Source: Liolophura sinensis (lineage: Eukaryota; Mollusca; Polyplacophora; Chitonida; Chitonidae). Taken from it: 64,000 bases of DNA. The notes beneath the pieces are model-generated. The model ran no database searches. It saw only the letters and a program-made list of their open reading frames with translations, and was not told the origin of the DNA. Where the stretch lies: NCBI RefSeq assembly GCF_032854445.1, contig NC_088300.1:4898001-4962000 (forward strand). Direction: 5' to 3'. Below, piece after piece: positions 1 through 11,290 of the stretch; the first letter of the stretch is position 1, and every line of letters begins with the position of its first letter. Position numbers and translations under genes: made by a program.

Positions 1-3000
1 ATTGACCCAGCCAAATGTGATATGAAGACAATTATCAAAGGTAAGTGGACATTAAACCAAGTCCTTTAAATGAAGTAAGCATCATCTGAGAGGCCATAAA
101 ATGCAAACACATTAGTCCTACAATCGATTTTTGTACTGTATTGAACAGTTTGACTGTAATGTCACATGTTTTGTTTTCACAGAGTACAGTGTAAAACACC
201 AATCAAAGCAAATAAATATAATATTTTTCTTTTAAAAATTTTTTTCTTTTTGCTGGGTTATATTTCCACATAAATACAGCTAGCGATGTAATATTAAAAA
301 CTCACTCATAAGCACCCCATGTTTAAATCCATCACATGATGGCATTTTAGATGATGCTTGCATTATTGAATGCTGATTAGTTCTTTTAACATCTTCAATT
401 ATTGACAGTTATATTTGCGGAGTTTTAACAGGGATAACAGCATTTTTAATTTTTGGTAGTCAAGCAGGCAGTTTTAGAGATGTTAAGACATTACGCTTCC
501 TGTTGTGATTTCCCATTATAAGCGGTCTGTGACAATTCATTGTCAACTGCAAATGTGAAACACATGTAGCGACATGTGACCATGTTGTTTGACTTTGCCA
601 GCAACTAACATGTGTTTTGGGGAGAAGAAAGTGTACACACAGGAGACCCTGGCAGTGGTCCTTCAGCAGTTGATGGACCAGACCCCGCTCCCCACCCTCC
701 TGATGAGGACGGTCATACAGTCTCTATCCATGTACCCTCGTCTCATCGGCTTCGTCATGAATATCCTCCTGAGGCTCATCACTAAACAGGTACTCACTGT
801 TATGTTACTGTTGTCTCTGTAACGGGGCTTTAGTTCAGGCACATCCTGTCAAGTGGTCTCAGCAGCACTGTGTCAAACACCCTTAGCTATATTCACTAAC
901 AGTAGGCCAGGTTGGGATTTCCAGTGGAGTGGAGGCGATAAACAAAGGCACATCTCCCCATGTTAAATCATTGTAACCCTCAGCAGTCACAAAAAATTCA
1001 AGAAATTTCATGCATTTTTCATGCAGAATTTTGTGACACATGAACATAGTTTCAAAAACGTTGGAAACATACATGTAAAAAACTGAGTGCTGACATTGGG
1101 TGTGACTGTTGTAGATTACCCTGCATGGGGCTTATTTGGCCCCTGTGTAGTCTAATGTTTATTGGAGACCACTCATTTTCCATCAGTATGGTGTACAATT
1201 GTGTGTTACGTCTGGGATAGTTTGTCAGTAACTTACCATACAGCGTAGGGGCCGGGTTTAACCATAGCACTCTGGTTTTCTCCACCCATAAAACTGGCTG
1301 CCATTGTATAATGGCGATATTCCGGGGTAGGACATACAGTGTAAGGAACAATCAGTCAACAATTCATGGCATAGTGGCTTGCCTGTAATTGCTGTTCTAT
1401 CTTTGGCTTCAGGTGTGGAAACAGAAGAAAGTATGGGAAGGATTTATCCGATGTTGTCAGAGGACAAAGCCGCAGTCCTTCCAAGTCCTGCTACAGTTAC
1501 CTCCCCCTCAGCTGAAGAATGTGTTTGAAGTTTCTCCAGAGTTGAGGGAACCACTATTAAACCATGTACTCTCCTTTACACCACATCAAGTAAGTTCACT
1601 TCAGTTTGCAGCCAAGATATCATAACGTTTTAACTATTATGTGTCATGTCGCAAAGATATAGTCTGGACATGTGATTGGTGACCAGAAAGTTTTCTAGAC
1701 TTGCTCCTAAATTGGCTTTACCCAGAGGTTAGATGCTAGAGGAAAGGTGTGTAATCTTTGGCCAGCTATGCTGTGTCAAGCGCTTGTAATGGCATGGATT
1801 TCAAGTTTGAAAGGTTCTTGGAGAGGTTAAAAATCCTTGGATAGTTGGACAGATTTCCACTCACACAAGCCAGTGGCTTCTACATTTCCATCAATACGAC
1901 TTTGTCAGGTGCTAGGCCGGGCTTATTTCCACTGTACAGGCAGGTACTTTTACACCAATACATCTTGTTGCTTGGAAGTCATGCGTATTTCTACCAATAA
2001 CGGGTTGTCAAGAGCTTGTATAATGTAATTTAAATGATCATGGATATGAATTAATCAAAAGACAATTTTGTAAACTTGTCACAAGCAACTGTTCAAACCA
2101 CATGATACACCATCAAGTTGTTACTACATGTATAATTATTGATGACCCATCCATCTCTGGGCACCAGGAATGGAAGCTTATGGCTTAACACCACTGCAGC
2201 AATGCTGCAGGCACATCATGGAGATGTTAGATGAAGGAAGTCTAACCTGTTGTACATGGCATAGCCAACAGAATATTAACCAAGCATATCCAGCAGAGTG
2301 ACTGAGCTTATCATGTAGAGTAACCAAGCATAGCCAGCAGAATGACTGAGCTTATCATGTAGAGTAACCAAGCATAGCCAGCAGAGTGACTAAGCTTAGC
2401 ATGTAGAGTAACCAAGCATAGTCAGCAGAGTGACTGAGCTTAGCATGTAGAATAACCAAGTATAGCCAGCAGAGTGACTGAGCTTAGCTTGTAGAGTAAC
2501 CAAGCATAGTCAGCAGAGTGACTGAGCTTAGCATGTAGCGTAACCAAGCATAGCCAGCAGAGTGACTGAACTTGGCATGTAGAATAACCAGGCATAGCCA
2601 GTAAAGTGAGAGTGCTTATCATGTAGAGTAACTAAGCATAGCCAGCAGAGTGACTGAGCTTAACATATTGTTTAACCAAGCATAGCCAGCAGAGTGACTG
2701 AGTTTAGCATGTAGAGTAACCAAGCATAGCCAGCAGAGTGACTAAGCTTAGTGTGTAGAGTAACCAAGCATAGCCAGCAGAGTGACTGAGCTTAGCATGT
2801 AGAGTAACCAAGCATAGCCAGCAGAGTGACTGAGCTTAGCGTATAAAGTAACCAAGCATTGCCAGCAGAGTGACTGAGCTTAGCATATTGAGTAGCTAAG
2901 CATAGCCAGCAGAGTGACTGAGCTTAGCATGTAGAGTAACCAAGCATAGCCAGCAGGGTGGCTGAGCTTAGCTTGTAGAGTAATCAAGCATAGCATATTG

Positions 3001-6000
3001 AGTAACTAAGCATATCCAGCAGGGTAACGGAGCTTAGCGCGTAGAGTAACCAAGCATAGCCAGCAGAGTGACTGACCTTAGCGTGTAGAGTAACCAAGCA
3101 TACCAAACCCAGAAGCCAAGCATATCACACAGGGTGTCATGTTGGTTGTGCAGTAAGTGAGAAAATAACAGCACATTTCAGTGTGAACTGATCGCTAGTG
3201 ACAACCATGTACCTAATAGTTGTCATGTATGTCAAATGTGCCTGTGTTGTAGAGAGCTCACATTCACAAGACCATCATGACTGTACTGGAGACGGACCCA
3301 GAGGAAGAACGCCGGGCCACAGAGGCCAAGGCTAAGGCTGAGACAGAACAGAGGGAGAAGGCTGAAAAGGAGAGACAACTCAAGGTATGGTGGGTGCAGC
3401 TGTGAAGCTGACTGTGGTACAGAGTGCTACACCAGAAACCCCTATTCCTGAACACCAGTTTAATAGATTCCTTCATACATTGATTTGACACAATGTATTG
3501 ATCTGTACACAAAAATATGTCACTGTTTTGACTTGGTCAGGTTTATGAGTGGAGAAAAACAGACAGAGCCTAGCAAAAGTGATAGCTACATTTAGCCTCA
3601 AGGTACAGCTTTCTGAAAAAGCTCTTGATGTAAAACTAGAGTCTAACCAGTGCCTGCATTGATCTGTTGTAACACTTCAATTTCCTCCAACCATTAACCT
3701 CATATAAGTGAAAATTCTTGATTACAACATTTAAGAGGCTGTTTTGCAGAGATCTTTTGCAAAAAATCAATCCCCACAAATCCAGTTTTTATGTTAGGAT
3801 AGCCCACATAATTGCCTATCACTAAATATCAGTCTGACATGTGCTAGTTGTACTGTTCCAAATCAGTAAATCAGTTCCTAAAATTTATAACGCAGGCAGC
3901 GTAGTGACTTTTTCAAACTTTAGAATCATTTTAAACACTGTTACCAGTACAGGTACAAGTTACATAAAGACAATAATTTGAGCTATTCTTAGTAAAGGCA
4001 TAAAATTTGATGTGATTAGCAGATATGGATTTTTTCCCCAAAATTTCTGGTATAGCCTCAAACAACAGTGCAATGTTTTAATCATCTTACATGCATACTG
4101 TTGGGAACAAATTATGTTACAATTATGTACACAAATCACTTACATGTAACAAGTGACATGCTTGTGTGTTAAATCATGTTAGTGCTAAAACTCTGGTACA
4201 TGTACCTATGCTATATTCAGCCTTTCAATAAGCAGTTGTAATCCTCACATTTGTCTGTTTTCAGCTACAAAGGGAAGAAGAGGAAAAGAGACGATTGGCG
4301 CAGGAGAAATTGCAGAAAAAGCTGGATGAGGTTCGTTCAGTGAATATTTGTCATTGTCTTGATCAGGAATAGTTTTTATGTGTGGTAGGCTACATTCGGA
4401 TTGTTTCTGTGATTGTACAATATGTTTGCATATACCTGGTAACTATTTAAATACCCATTTCAGCCAGGCTCTGTTTATATCCATTTTTTGTTTATTTATT
4501 TCATTGGTGTTTTCCACCGTGCTCAAGAATATTTCACTTATATAACATGGCCGGCATTGTGGTGGGAGGAAGCTGGGGATAGCCCCATCCATGTTTAAAC
4601 CAGGATCATTGATTGATCAGATTCAGCAATCTATTGAGAGGTTTGAAATCAACTTATGTCATCATTTATCTGGTTGGCAGGAAAGGGCAGAGATGCAGCG
4701 AGTTGCCCGACAGAATGCTGCCAGGGAGCTGGCATCAGATGTCAAATTTGACCAAGTGATGTCTGAACCAATGGAAGTTGGTGAATCCATTGAGGCTGAA
4801 AGTAAGAATAGGCCGTCTGTAATTCCAGTGAATTTGTCCACAGTCAAGGTAGAACTTGAAGATTCAGGTTCACAGCAGCTGGAATCTGAAGCTGAAGCCA
4901 AATCAGCTGCAAAGAAAAAGGCTGAAGCAGAGGCAGCTGCACAGAAAAAGGCTGAGGCTGAAAAAGTGGCAAAGAAAAAGGCTGAAGCAGAGGCAGCTGC
5001 CAAGGAAAAGGCCAAAGCCGAGGCAGCTGCAAAAGAAAAGGCCACAGCTGAAGCAGCTGCAAAGAAAAAGGCAGAAGCTGATGAAGCAGCAAAGGAAAAG
5101 GCTGATGTAGAAGCTAGAATAAAGGAAGAACTTGCAGCTGCAGAAAAACAGCAAGCTGAACTTAGAGCCAAAGAGGAGCAGGCTGCAAAATCAGGAGATG
5201 ATAGGGAGAAAGGAGGCAGTACTTTAGAGGAGGAAGAAGGGGACATGGAGTTTGTGGTTATGTCTGAGGTGGAAGATGTGGGTTCTCAGGAGAAGGAAGA
5301 AGGGCAGGTTAGCTCTCAGGTAATGTATAATAATAGTGATTATTTCTCCACGCTGTGAATTCAGTTTTGATCCGAATTATGGTTTATCTCTTTCGTTGAG
5401 GTTTAGTGCTGACAATACCATTTGACTTCTGAAGATCATGTATTCTGTTCATTTATCAAAACTCTTACATCTGAGGTTTGGTGCTGCCAGTACCATGACC
5501 TGTTGAAGATCATGTATTCTGTTCATTTATCAAAACTCTTCCACCTGAGGTTTGGTGCTGCCAGTACCATGACCTGTTGAAGATCATGTATTCTGTTCAT
5601 TTATCAAAACTCTTCCATCTGAGGTTTGGTGCTGCCAGTACCATGACCTGTTGAAGATCATGTATTCTGTTCATTTATCAAAACTCTTACATCTGAGGTT
5701 TGGTGCTGCCAGTACCATGACCTGTTGAAGATCATGTATTCTGTTCATTTATCAAAACTCTTACATCTGAGGTTTGGTGCTGCCAGTACCATGACCTGTT
5801 GAAGATCATGTATTCTGTTCATTTATCAAAACTCTTACATCTGAGGTTTGGTGCTGCCAGTACCATGACCTGTTGAAGATCATGTATTCTGTTCATTTAT
5901 CAAAACTCTTACAACTGAGGTTTGGTGCTGCCAGTACCATGACCTGTTGAAGATCATGTATTTTGTATACTCCTGAAGACTCTTGTGACTCTTTTCATTG

Positions 6001-6418
6001 CCGTCTAGATGGTCTTTAGTTCATGCATTTAAATAATAGGTAGGTAGTTAATAAACAATTAAATAAAACCAACATTTATTGGGGTAAATTTAAACTTTTT
6101 ACTTGATGCATATGGTAAATTGCAGAGCCATGCTTTGGTGACTTGTGAGTATTTCTTTCCTGCCAGTCTGTATAGTAGTTCACTGGAAATAATTTGAGGT
6201 GTTATTCTGCATAACACCAGCTGGAACAAGGCTTTAGGCAGTATGAACAAAGAGTTTGCAGTCCATTTTATACGTTATGTGCACTTATTGGTGCATTTCA
6301 GGAAGAGGACAGTCCGGCAGATGTCAAGGAATCTGGGAAAAAAACGACAAGAGGGCGTGGACGGGGAAAGGCCAAGGCCACAGTTGGTTCACGGAAAAGT
6401 TCACGCACAAAGAAGTGA
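1..6418 (+). CDS. SYMPK: Symplekin, C-terminal part (3' seven exons)
   Basis: Symplekin is a scaffold of the nuclear pre-mRNA cleavage and polyadenylation machinery and of histone mRNA 3' processing. Exons seen: 1-40 (cut by the window edge), 602-789, 1413-1589, 3253-3384, 4265-4330, 4681-5319 and 6302-6418, with GT-AG boundaries and matching phase. The first four encode the conserved C-terminal block: a CDMKTIIK segment, then [58 protein letters not shown] and SFTPHQ, all close to what I recall of human symplekin. Later exons are highly charged: E/K-rich, then repeats of a ten-residue A/K/E block, an acidic stretch, and a basic RGRGRGK tail ending in KK before TGA. The charged tail is lineage-variable. 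The start and N-terminal HEAT-repeat part lie outside the window. Identity is confident; the 4265-4330 exon is the least certain. Confidence 0.92.
1270..1352 (-). mobile_element. SINE-B fragment (tRNA-derived), diverged
   Basis: Matches the non-tRNA body of the SINE whose fullest copy is at 44430-44692: a CTGGCTGCC-type core followed by a decayed ATATTCC block, in an intron of symplekin. Heavily diverged. Confidence 0.5.
2275..3115. repeat. Minisatellite, about 44-bp unit, in a symplekin intron
   Basis: About 19 imperfect copies of a 44-bp unit containing AACCAAGCATAGCCAGCAG followed by AGTGACTGAGCTTAGC. It fills much of the intron between exons 1413-1589 and 3253-3384 and stops about 140 bases before the acceptor. 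Confidence 0.9.
4490..4600 (+). mobile_element. SINE-B fragment in a symplekin intron
   Basis: Begins with TTTATTTATTT, then a GTGTTTTCC block, CTCAAGAATATTTCACTTAT and GCCGGCATTGTGGTGGGAGG. This is the body of the SINE seen in full at 44430-44692; the tRNA-like end is missing. It ends 80 bases before the acceptor of the long charged exon. Confidence 0.7.
5395..5970. repeat. Minisatellite, 74-bp unit, in the last symplekin intron
   Basis: About 7.5 tandem copies of a 74-bp unit (CTGAGGTTTGGTGCTGCCAG at 5471, 5545 and so on). Inner copies differ by only one or two bases, indicating recent homogenisation; the first and last are diverged. Confidence 0.92.
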
Positions 6419-6954
6419 ATGAAGAAAACACTTCTTGTAGCTACTGGTTAACCACAAAAGTTGGATTGGTGATCCTTTGGAACATTGGCAGCGTTTATGG
6501 GAAACCCTCAGTCTGCTCCAGCAGATGACAGCTGAGCATGATATTCCCTTTTCTTTTTCCTTTTTCTTTTTCCTTTGCGTGAATAGGTACATTGGACAAA
6601 AACTAACACATGTGGTTCCTGTATTTTTCCTGTGTTCATTTCATTTGCCTTTTGAATGTTGAGACGTTTTTTTTACCAAAGTGAACATGACACCAAGCAT
6701 TCCTTAAATGAAGACTGTATACATAGATATTTTACATGTATGTATGTGTTGTCAGAGACGATGATGGTTGCCGTTGTCAGGAAAATGGAGTCATTGTGTG
6801 GGAGTTAGAATATTTGTGTGTAAAAATGCTTGAGATAAACACTGGAACTGCAAAACTTGTGTGAAAGATTGTGCACTGGAAATTTTCATTTGAATGTTTC
6901 ATCTATTTTCTCATAACCATGATCACAGTGTAGAGATGTGTAAATAACCAACAG

Positions 6955-6960
6955 AATAAA
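6955..6960 (+). promoter_or_regulatory. Poly(A) signal of symplekin
   Basis: Canonical AATAAA 537 bases after the symplekin stop codon, with no further exon visible between. It suggests a 3' UTR of about 560 bases. Confidence 0.6.
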
Positions 6961-6989
6961 CAGTGTGCATCATAAAAATACCCTTATTA

Positions 6990-8388
6990 AGGTCCGGTAC
7001 ATGCACTTATATGGAGAAAAAGGTGTGCAAGGTACCTGGTGCAGGGCACACAAGTTTACCCTGATCACGATCCTGACAACTATCGTGTAAGTTCAAAAAT
7101 TGAAGGCATATATAGCATCAAAAAATATTCACAAATACATATCGAGAGATCCTTTTTTTTTTAAACAAGTCTCTGAACACTGTAACATTTGAATCATTTG
7201 AACTTTATTCAAAATCCTGAAAACCATGCTGCAATATATAGACCTACAAAGATCTTAATTTCAATTACAGTCTATTTCTTTATAAGTGATGTTTCTTTAT
7301 TAGTGATGTTTCTGTATTATGTTGTCAGTTTCTCTTTCAAAATGGGGAAGAAGTTTATTTACAGTAAAGGACATCAAATGTAGTTTTTTGCTGTCAGTTT
7401 GTGCTCCAAGTCTCTGCATGTCCAAAAGTAGTGCTGTGCAGTTCAGTAATAATTCTCCCTTGAGGTTGTTGAAGAACCATAAGCCAATGTCCAGATTTTA
7501 TTAATTTATATTGGAAAGGAAGTGCTGAGTGACAAAATATCTTAAATATTAATAAAAAGCATTATTAGTGATTAAATAATTACACAATAATTAAAAAATC
7601 CTGAAATCTGTTTTACTTCATTTATGGAAGTATGTCATTAAATTAACATTTTCTACGGAATTGTTGATGGCTTGAGCACAGAAAGACTTCACGAGTTCTT
7701 TGTACAACTTTAGAAATGGTCCTTTTCTTCAGGTCTGTATACAATGGCCCACTTTAAAGTGAAAGAAAACAAAAAATAAAGTGATCTTTAGCCGAAAGAC
7801 CAAGGAAAACTTTCTTTCATATTTGTTCCACTGCTTTGAAAGAGTCCGTTATGAACCTTATTGACGTATTGCGTTCCATTATGTGACGCCGGGCTTTGTT
7901 CACTCGCTTCATTTTTAGTTTCCTTTCATTTAAAAGAAGAAGGTACAGTTTACACAGTCACGGGCCTTGTGTGATACCAAGGGATGAAAGTCAGAAACGT
8001 TGTTCAACAGCGTGCGTAAGTAGCTGTCGTGTCCAATAGAATTAACGTTTTGCGCACTCTCCCAAATAAGGCGCAGAAATAATATTGTCACCCACCTTCC
8101 TTAAACAGAACAAAACCTCTAATGGTGATGGATGACCATGCATGGAAAAACATAATTAATTGCCATCTGGTAACTGAACTGGAAAACGGTTGCAAGCGTG
8201 CTCACAGGTGTCTATACTCATGTTTAACATCTCATGGCAGTAGTTTTACTTGTGGCAAAGTGGTCTTAATCAGATTCTTCCATTACGGGTATGGCCAATA
8301 CCTGATGTACCGGCTACGATAATGTTGTCTGTTTACATTATTACGAATGTTATGGTTGTGGGAAGGCCTAGCAGCAACCTGGTTACCA
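6990..8388. other. Intergenic, no gene seen
   Basis: AT-rich DNA downstream of symplekin. Short open frames here have no splice context, homology or composition that supports coding. Confidence 0.5.
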
Positions 8389-8391
8389 GTG

Positions 8392-8736
8392 AGTGAGTGC
8401 TTGGGGTTTAACGTCGTACTCAACAATTTTTCAGTCATATGACGACGAAGGAATCTTTAGGGTGCATGTACGTGTAACGTGCCTCCTTGTAGCAGGACGG
8501 ATTTCCACCGCTCTTTTATTTAGTGCTGCTTCACTGAAGGCAAGTAAGCTGCCCCGCCCGAGCCATTATACTGATACGGGTCAACCAGTCGTTGCACTAT
8601 CCCCTTCATGCTGAACGCCAAGCGAGGAAGTTACAACTTCCTCTTTTAAAGTCTTAGGTGTGACTCGATCAAGGATTGATCCTGGATCTACAGGTCTCGA
8701 AGCGGACGCTCTACCAACTGTGCTATCCGGGCCGGT
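8392..8736 (-). mobile_element. SINE-A, near full length, with target-site duplication
   Basis: Reverse copy of the tRNA-headed SINE at 63577-63932. On this strand it starts with the GAGTGAGTG tail, continues through AACGTCGTACTCAACAATTT and ends in a tRNA-like head (CTACCAACTGTGCTATCCGG). A 12-bp direct repeat, TGGTTACCAGTG, flanks it at 8380-8391 and 8737-8748, so the insertion boundaries are clear. Confidence 0.88.
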
Positions 8737-8839
8737 TGGTTACCAGTGTGATATATTCATGCACCTAAGGGAGCTGTGCCATTTCGGATCATGCTTATTC
8801 GCCGTAAAATCTACAGATCACCCTCCTCCTATTTTTGTT

Positions 8840-8950
8840 GGAAGTCTGGTGGTCGAGTGGTCTAGACGGTTGACGTGCATTGCTGGCGATTTGGTGCATG
8901 ACTCTGAGGTCGCTGGTTCGAAACCCGCAGTGGTTTCGGCCAATTTTCAG
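8840..8950 (+). mobile_element. tRNA-like SINE head (SINE-C)
   Basis: Contains A-box-like TGGTCGAGTGGTCTAGACGG and B-box-like GGTTCGAAACCC at the spacing of a long-variable-arm tRNA. The acceptor stem does not pair well, so it reads as a SINE promoter rather than a working tRNA gene. Confidence 0.5.
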
Positions 8951-9029
8951 AACTAGATTCTGTGCTGAATTCAGAAAGTGTAATTCCCTAATAATGATAA
9001 TACTGTTACTTAAAATGGTACAAATATTT

Positions 9030-9175
9030 AATATTTATTTATTTGATTCGTGTTTTACGCCTTAATCAAGAATATTTCATTAATACGGCGGCGGCCAGCA
9101 TTGCGGTGAGAGGAAAGTCCGGGAAAAACCCGCAACCCACGTCATTGGTAGACCTTGCCACGTACAACAACACAG
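9030..9175 (+). mobile_element. SINE-B fragment
   Basis: TTTATTTATTTGATTCGTGTTTTACGCC, then ATATTTCATTAATACGG and GCGGCCAGCATTGCGGTGAGAGG: the SINE-B body without its tRNA-like end. Confidence 0.75.
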
Positions 9176-9404
9176 GAGTTCAGCATATATGTAGGCCTAA
9201 TACATTTGATTAGTTAAAAGTAAGGCCAAAATTTTCAGCAAAACTGGACTGGATTTCTGAAATGAACCTTGCTAATCGATCCTTTGTTAACTTTATTTTC
9301 CTTTTCAAAGCGAGCTGAGCAGGAGATCAAACTTAGATGAAATACTAACCTGTGATGAAGTTAAAACCTCGATCTTGGTTTCCAAAGATGAGTTTGTCAG
9401 TGTC

Positions 9405-9905
9405 TATACCCCCACCTCCTCCTCTTGCCCACGGGGGACGGACAAAAACCCCGCTGACAAAAGTACCGCGGACAAAATCCCCGCCGGACAAAATCCCCTC
9501 CAGATATAAGCCCCTCGATCAGTATTAAGTGTATATGGTAAATGACATAAGTTGTTTGATCGTTTGAGAGAACGTGAACATTCTCCCTGAAGTGACGTTT
9601 CATATTTCAATACATTTCAAATCAAACATCAGGGACAAGCCAGTTTTGGAGAGATTGCTTTGAAAACTTATGAGAGGAAAGCTGTTGAACACAAGTGACA
9701 GACTGGGATACGTTTTCATGAAAAGTTTTTAGACAGAAAACAAGGTCACACTGTATGAAATCCAGTCAACAAATACTTAACACCATGTTTGTAAGACTGT
9801 CGGATATATTTTGTAGGTTAATTAAGACGACGGGGCTTTTGTCCGCCGGGGCTTTTTGTCCGCGAGTCTTATGTCCTGGATTCCCACCACCACCACCCTC
9901 AACAC
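9405..9905. mobile_element. Possible non-autonomous element with inverted GGACAAAA-CCCCGC ends
   Basis: The left end (9420-9500) carries four copies of a GGACAAAA(T/A)CCCCGC-type motif. The right end (9826-9885) carries the same motif in inverse (GGGGCTTTTGTCCGCCGGGG). Outside both lie C/A-rich tracts that are also inverted relative to each other. No transposase is seen between. Confidence 0.45.
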
Positions 9906-11195
9906 TCCTGGCGATAACCCACGGGCAACATTCTGATACTTAACATCACTGCCAACCAAAAATATGGGGCAATGAAAGCAATGCAAGACTAAAATCTTAA
10001 TTCCATCTTACATCTCTTTAATTTACCCACAGATCTGACTACACCTTGGCTTTAAAGTAGAATTTTCGGAATTTCACGTAAAAATTATTTCTGGTCAACG
10101 GCTATGGTATAATTAACTTCACTATACAATATCATACTCCACGTTTTACAGCAATTAGCAAATGTCACATACTGTTAGCAGAGTTACCTGTCGTTGAAGT
10201 TCCTCAGATGACTTAAAAATGCCCCACTATCCAAGGCAAACTTGAACTTTTCATCAACAGAGTATTTGTAATTCCTAGAGTCAAAGTGCAATGATATTGT
10301 TCTTTAATAGCGATGCAAAGTCAGTGCGGTAGTAGTCCGCTATGGTAACCTGCCATAGTAAAGTAGTGAACCCGTATAGCCGCGCTGACATTCAGTGTAG
10401 CTGGTTATTTTTGTCTGAGGGAAGCAATCTCTGTGTTTAACACGGTTAGAAGTTTTTTCACGACACCTATCACCTATGATTTCACCATGACGTCATTTTG
10501 CTTGACTTCATTATGATTTACGTACAAAATAAATTTTGGAGCATGAATGACCCCGCTAAACACAAAGGATCTTCAGGCCATTTTTCTCCATTTTGTTATT
10601 CGCAAACATTTCTATCAATATCAGTCGTTTGGTGGGAAAACCAATGACGACTGTATGAACACTGACCTCTGGGGCCACTGGTGTCACTCTTCTTATGCTG
10701 AGAGTCGTGGAGAGAAAATACACTCGCTGATGCAGACATCGACCTACATCCTGAGTCTTTCCTTTGGAATTCCCTTAATTTGTTCTGGATTATGTAATCG
10801 TACCATGTTTTTACAGGTGAACAGTTCTCAAATTGCTCAAGTTGATGAAAGTCTTTGAAATGAAACGTCACTTCAGCACAGTTACCTTTTTTCCCTTTTG
10901 TTCAACACTCTTCAGTGCTCTCGCTGCAATTCACTAGGTTGCACAGTTAAATCCAGTCGACACTAAAGCTTTACAGCACGAGGGGATACAATACTGGAAC
11001 GTTACTGTTGTTTTACGTATATGATGGCCGCCGGCTTTATAGATGGGCGAAAAAGGAGTGCCTGAAGTAAACCTCTGACCCTTGGCTGGTGAACTTTCCC
11101 ACGCCTAACATACGTTATATTGGTCAAAGGCAAGTGGTCTTAGTGAAGCTGAACAAGAGAAGATCATGCTAGAGAGAGGCAGAGGAATCTTGAAA
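9906..11195. other. Intergenic, no gene seen
   Basis: Open frames on both strands at 10547-10871 overlap each other and show no recognisable domain or splice context. Nothing else stands out. Confidence 0.4.
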
Positions 11196-11199
11196 TGCT

Positions 11200-11290
11200 C
11201 TGTCCGAGAAAGGTATTGAACACTCGACTCAGGTTCCTAGCGATAGGAATACAAGCACCTTAACCACGGAAGCACAAGCCGCCCCCAACT
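11200..11290 (-). mobile_element. tRNA-like SINE remnant
   Basis: The reverse strand reads like a decayed tRNA: TCCGTGGTTAAGGTGC resembles an A box and GAGTCGAGTGTTCAATACC resembles a B box. No clear flanking body was found. Confidence 0.4.

Noticed and set aside
4662-5246. 194-codon open frame antisense to the symplekin charged exon
   Set aside because: It is the mirror of the K/E/A-rich repeat: Ser/Ala/Phe-rich with no splice or homology support.
8840-8950. Functional tRNA gene
   Set aside because: A- and B-box-like blocks are present, but the acceptor stem does not pair convincingly and it sits among SINEs.
10547-10871. Overlapping 103- and 91-codon frames on opposite strands
   Set aside because: No domain, no splice support, and each may be the shadow of the other.
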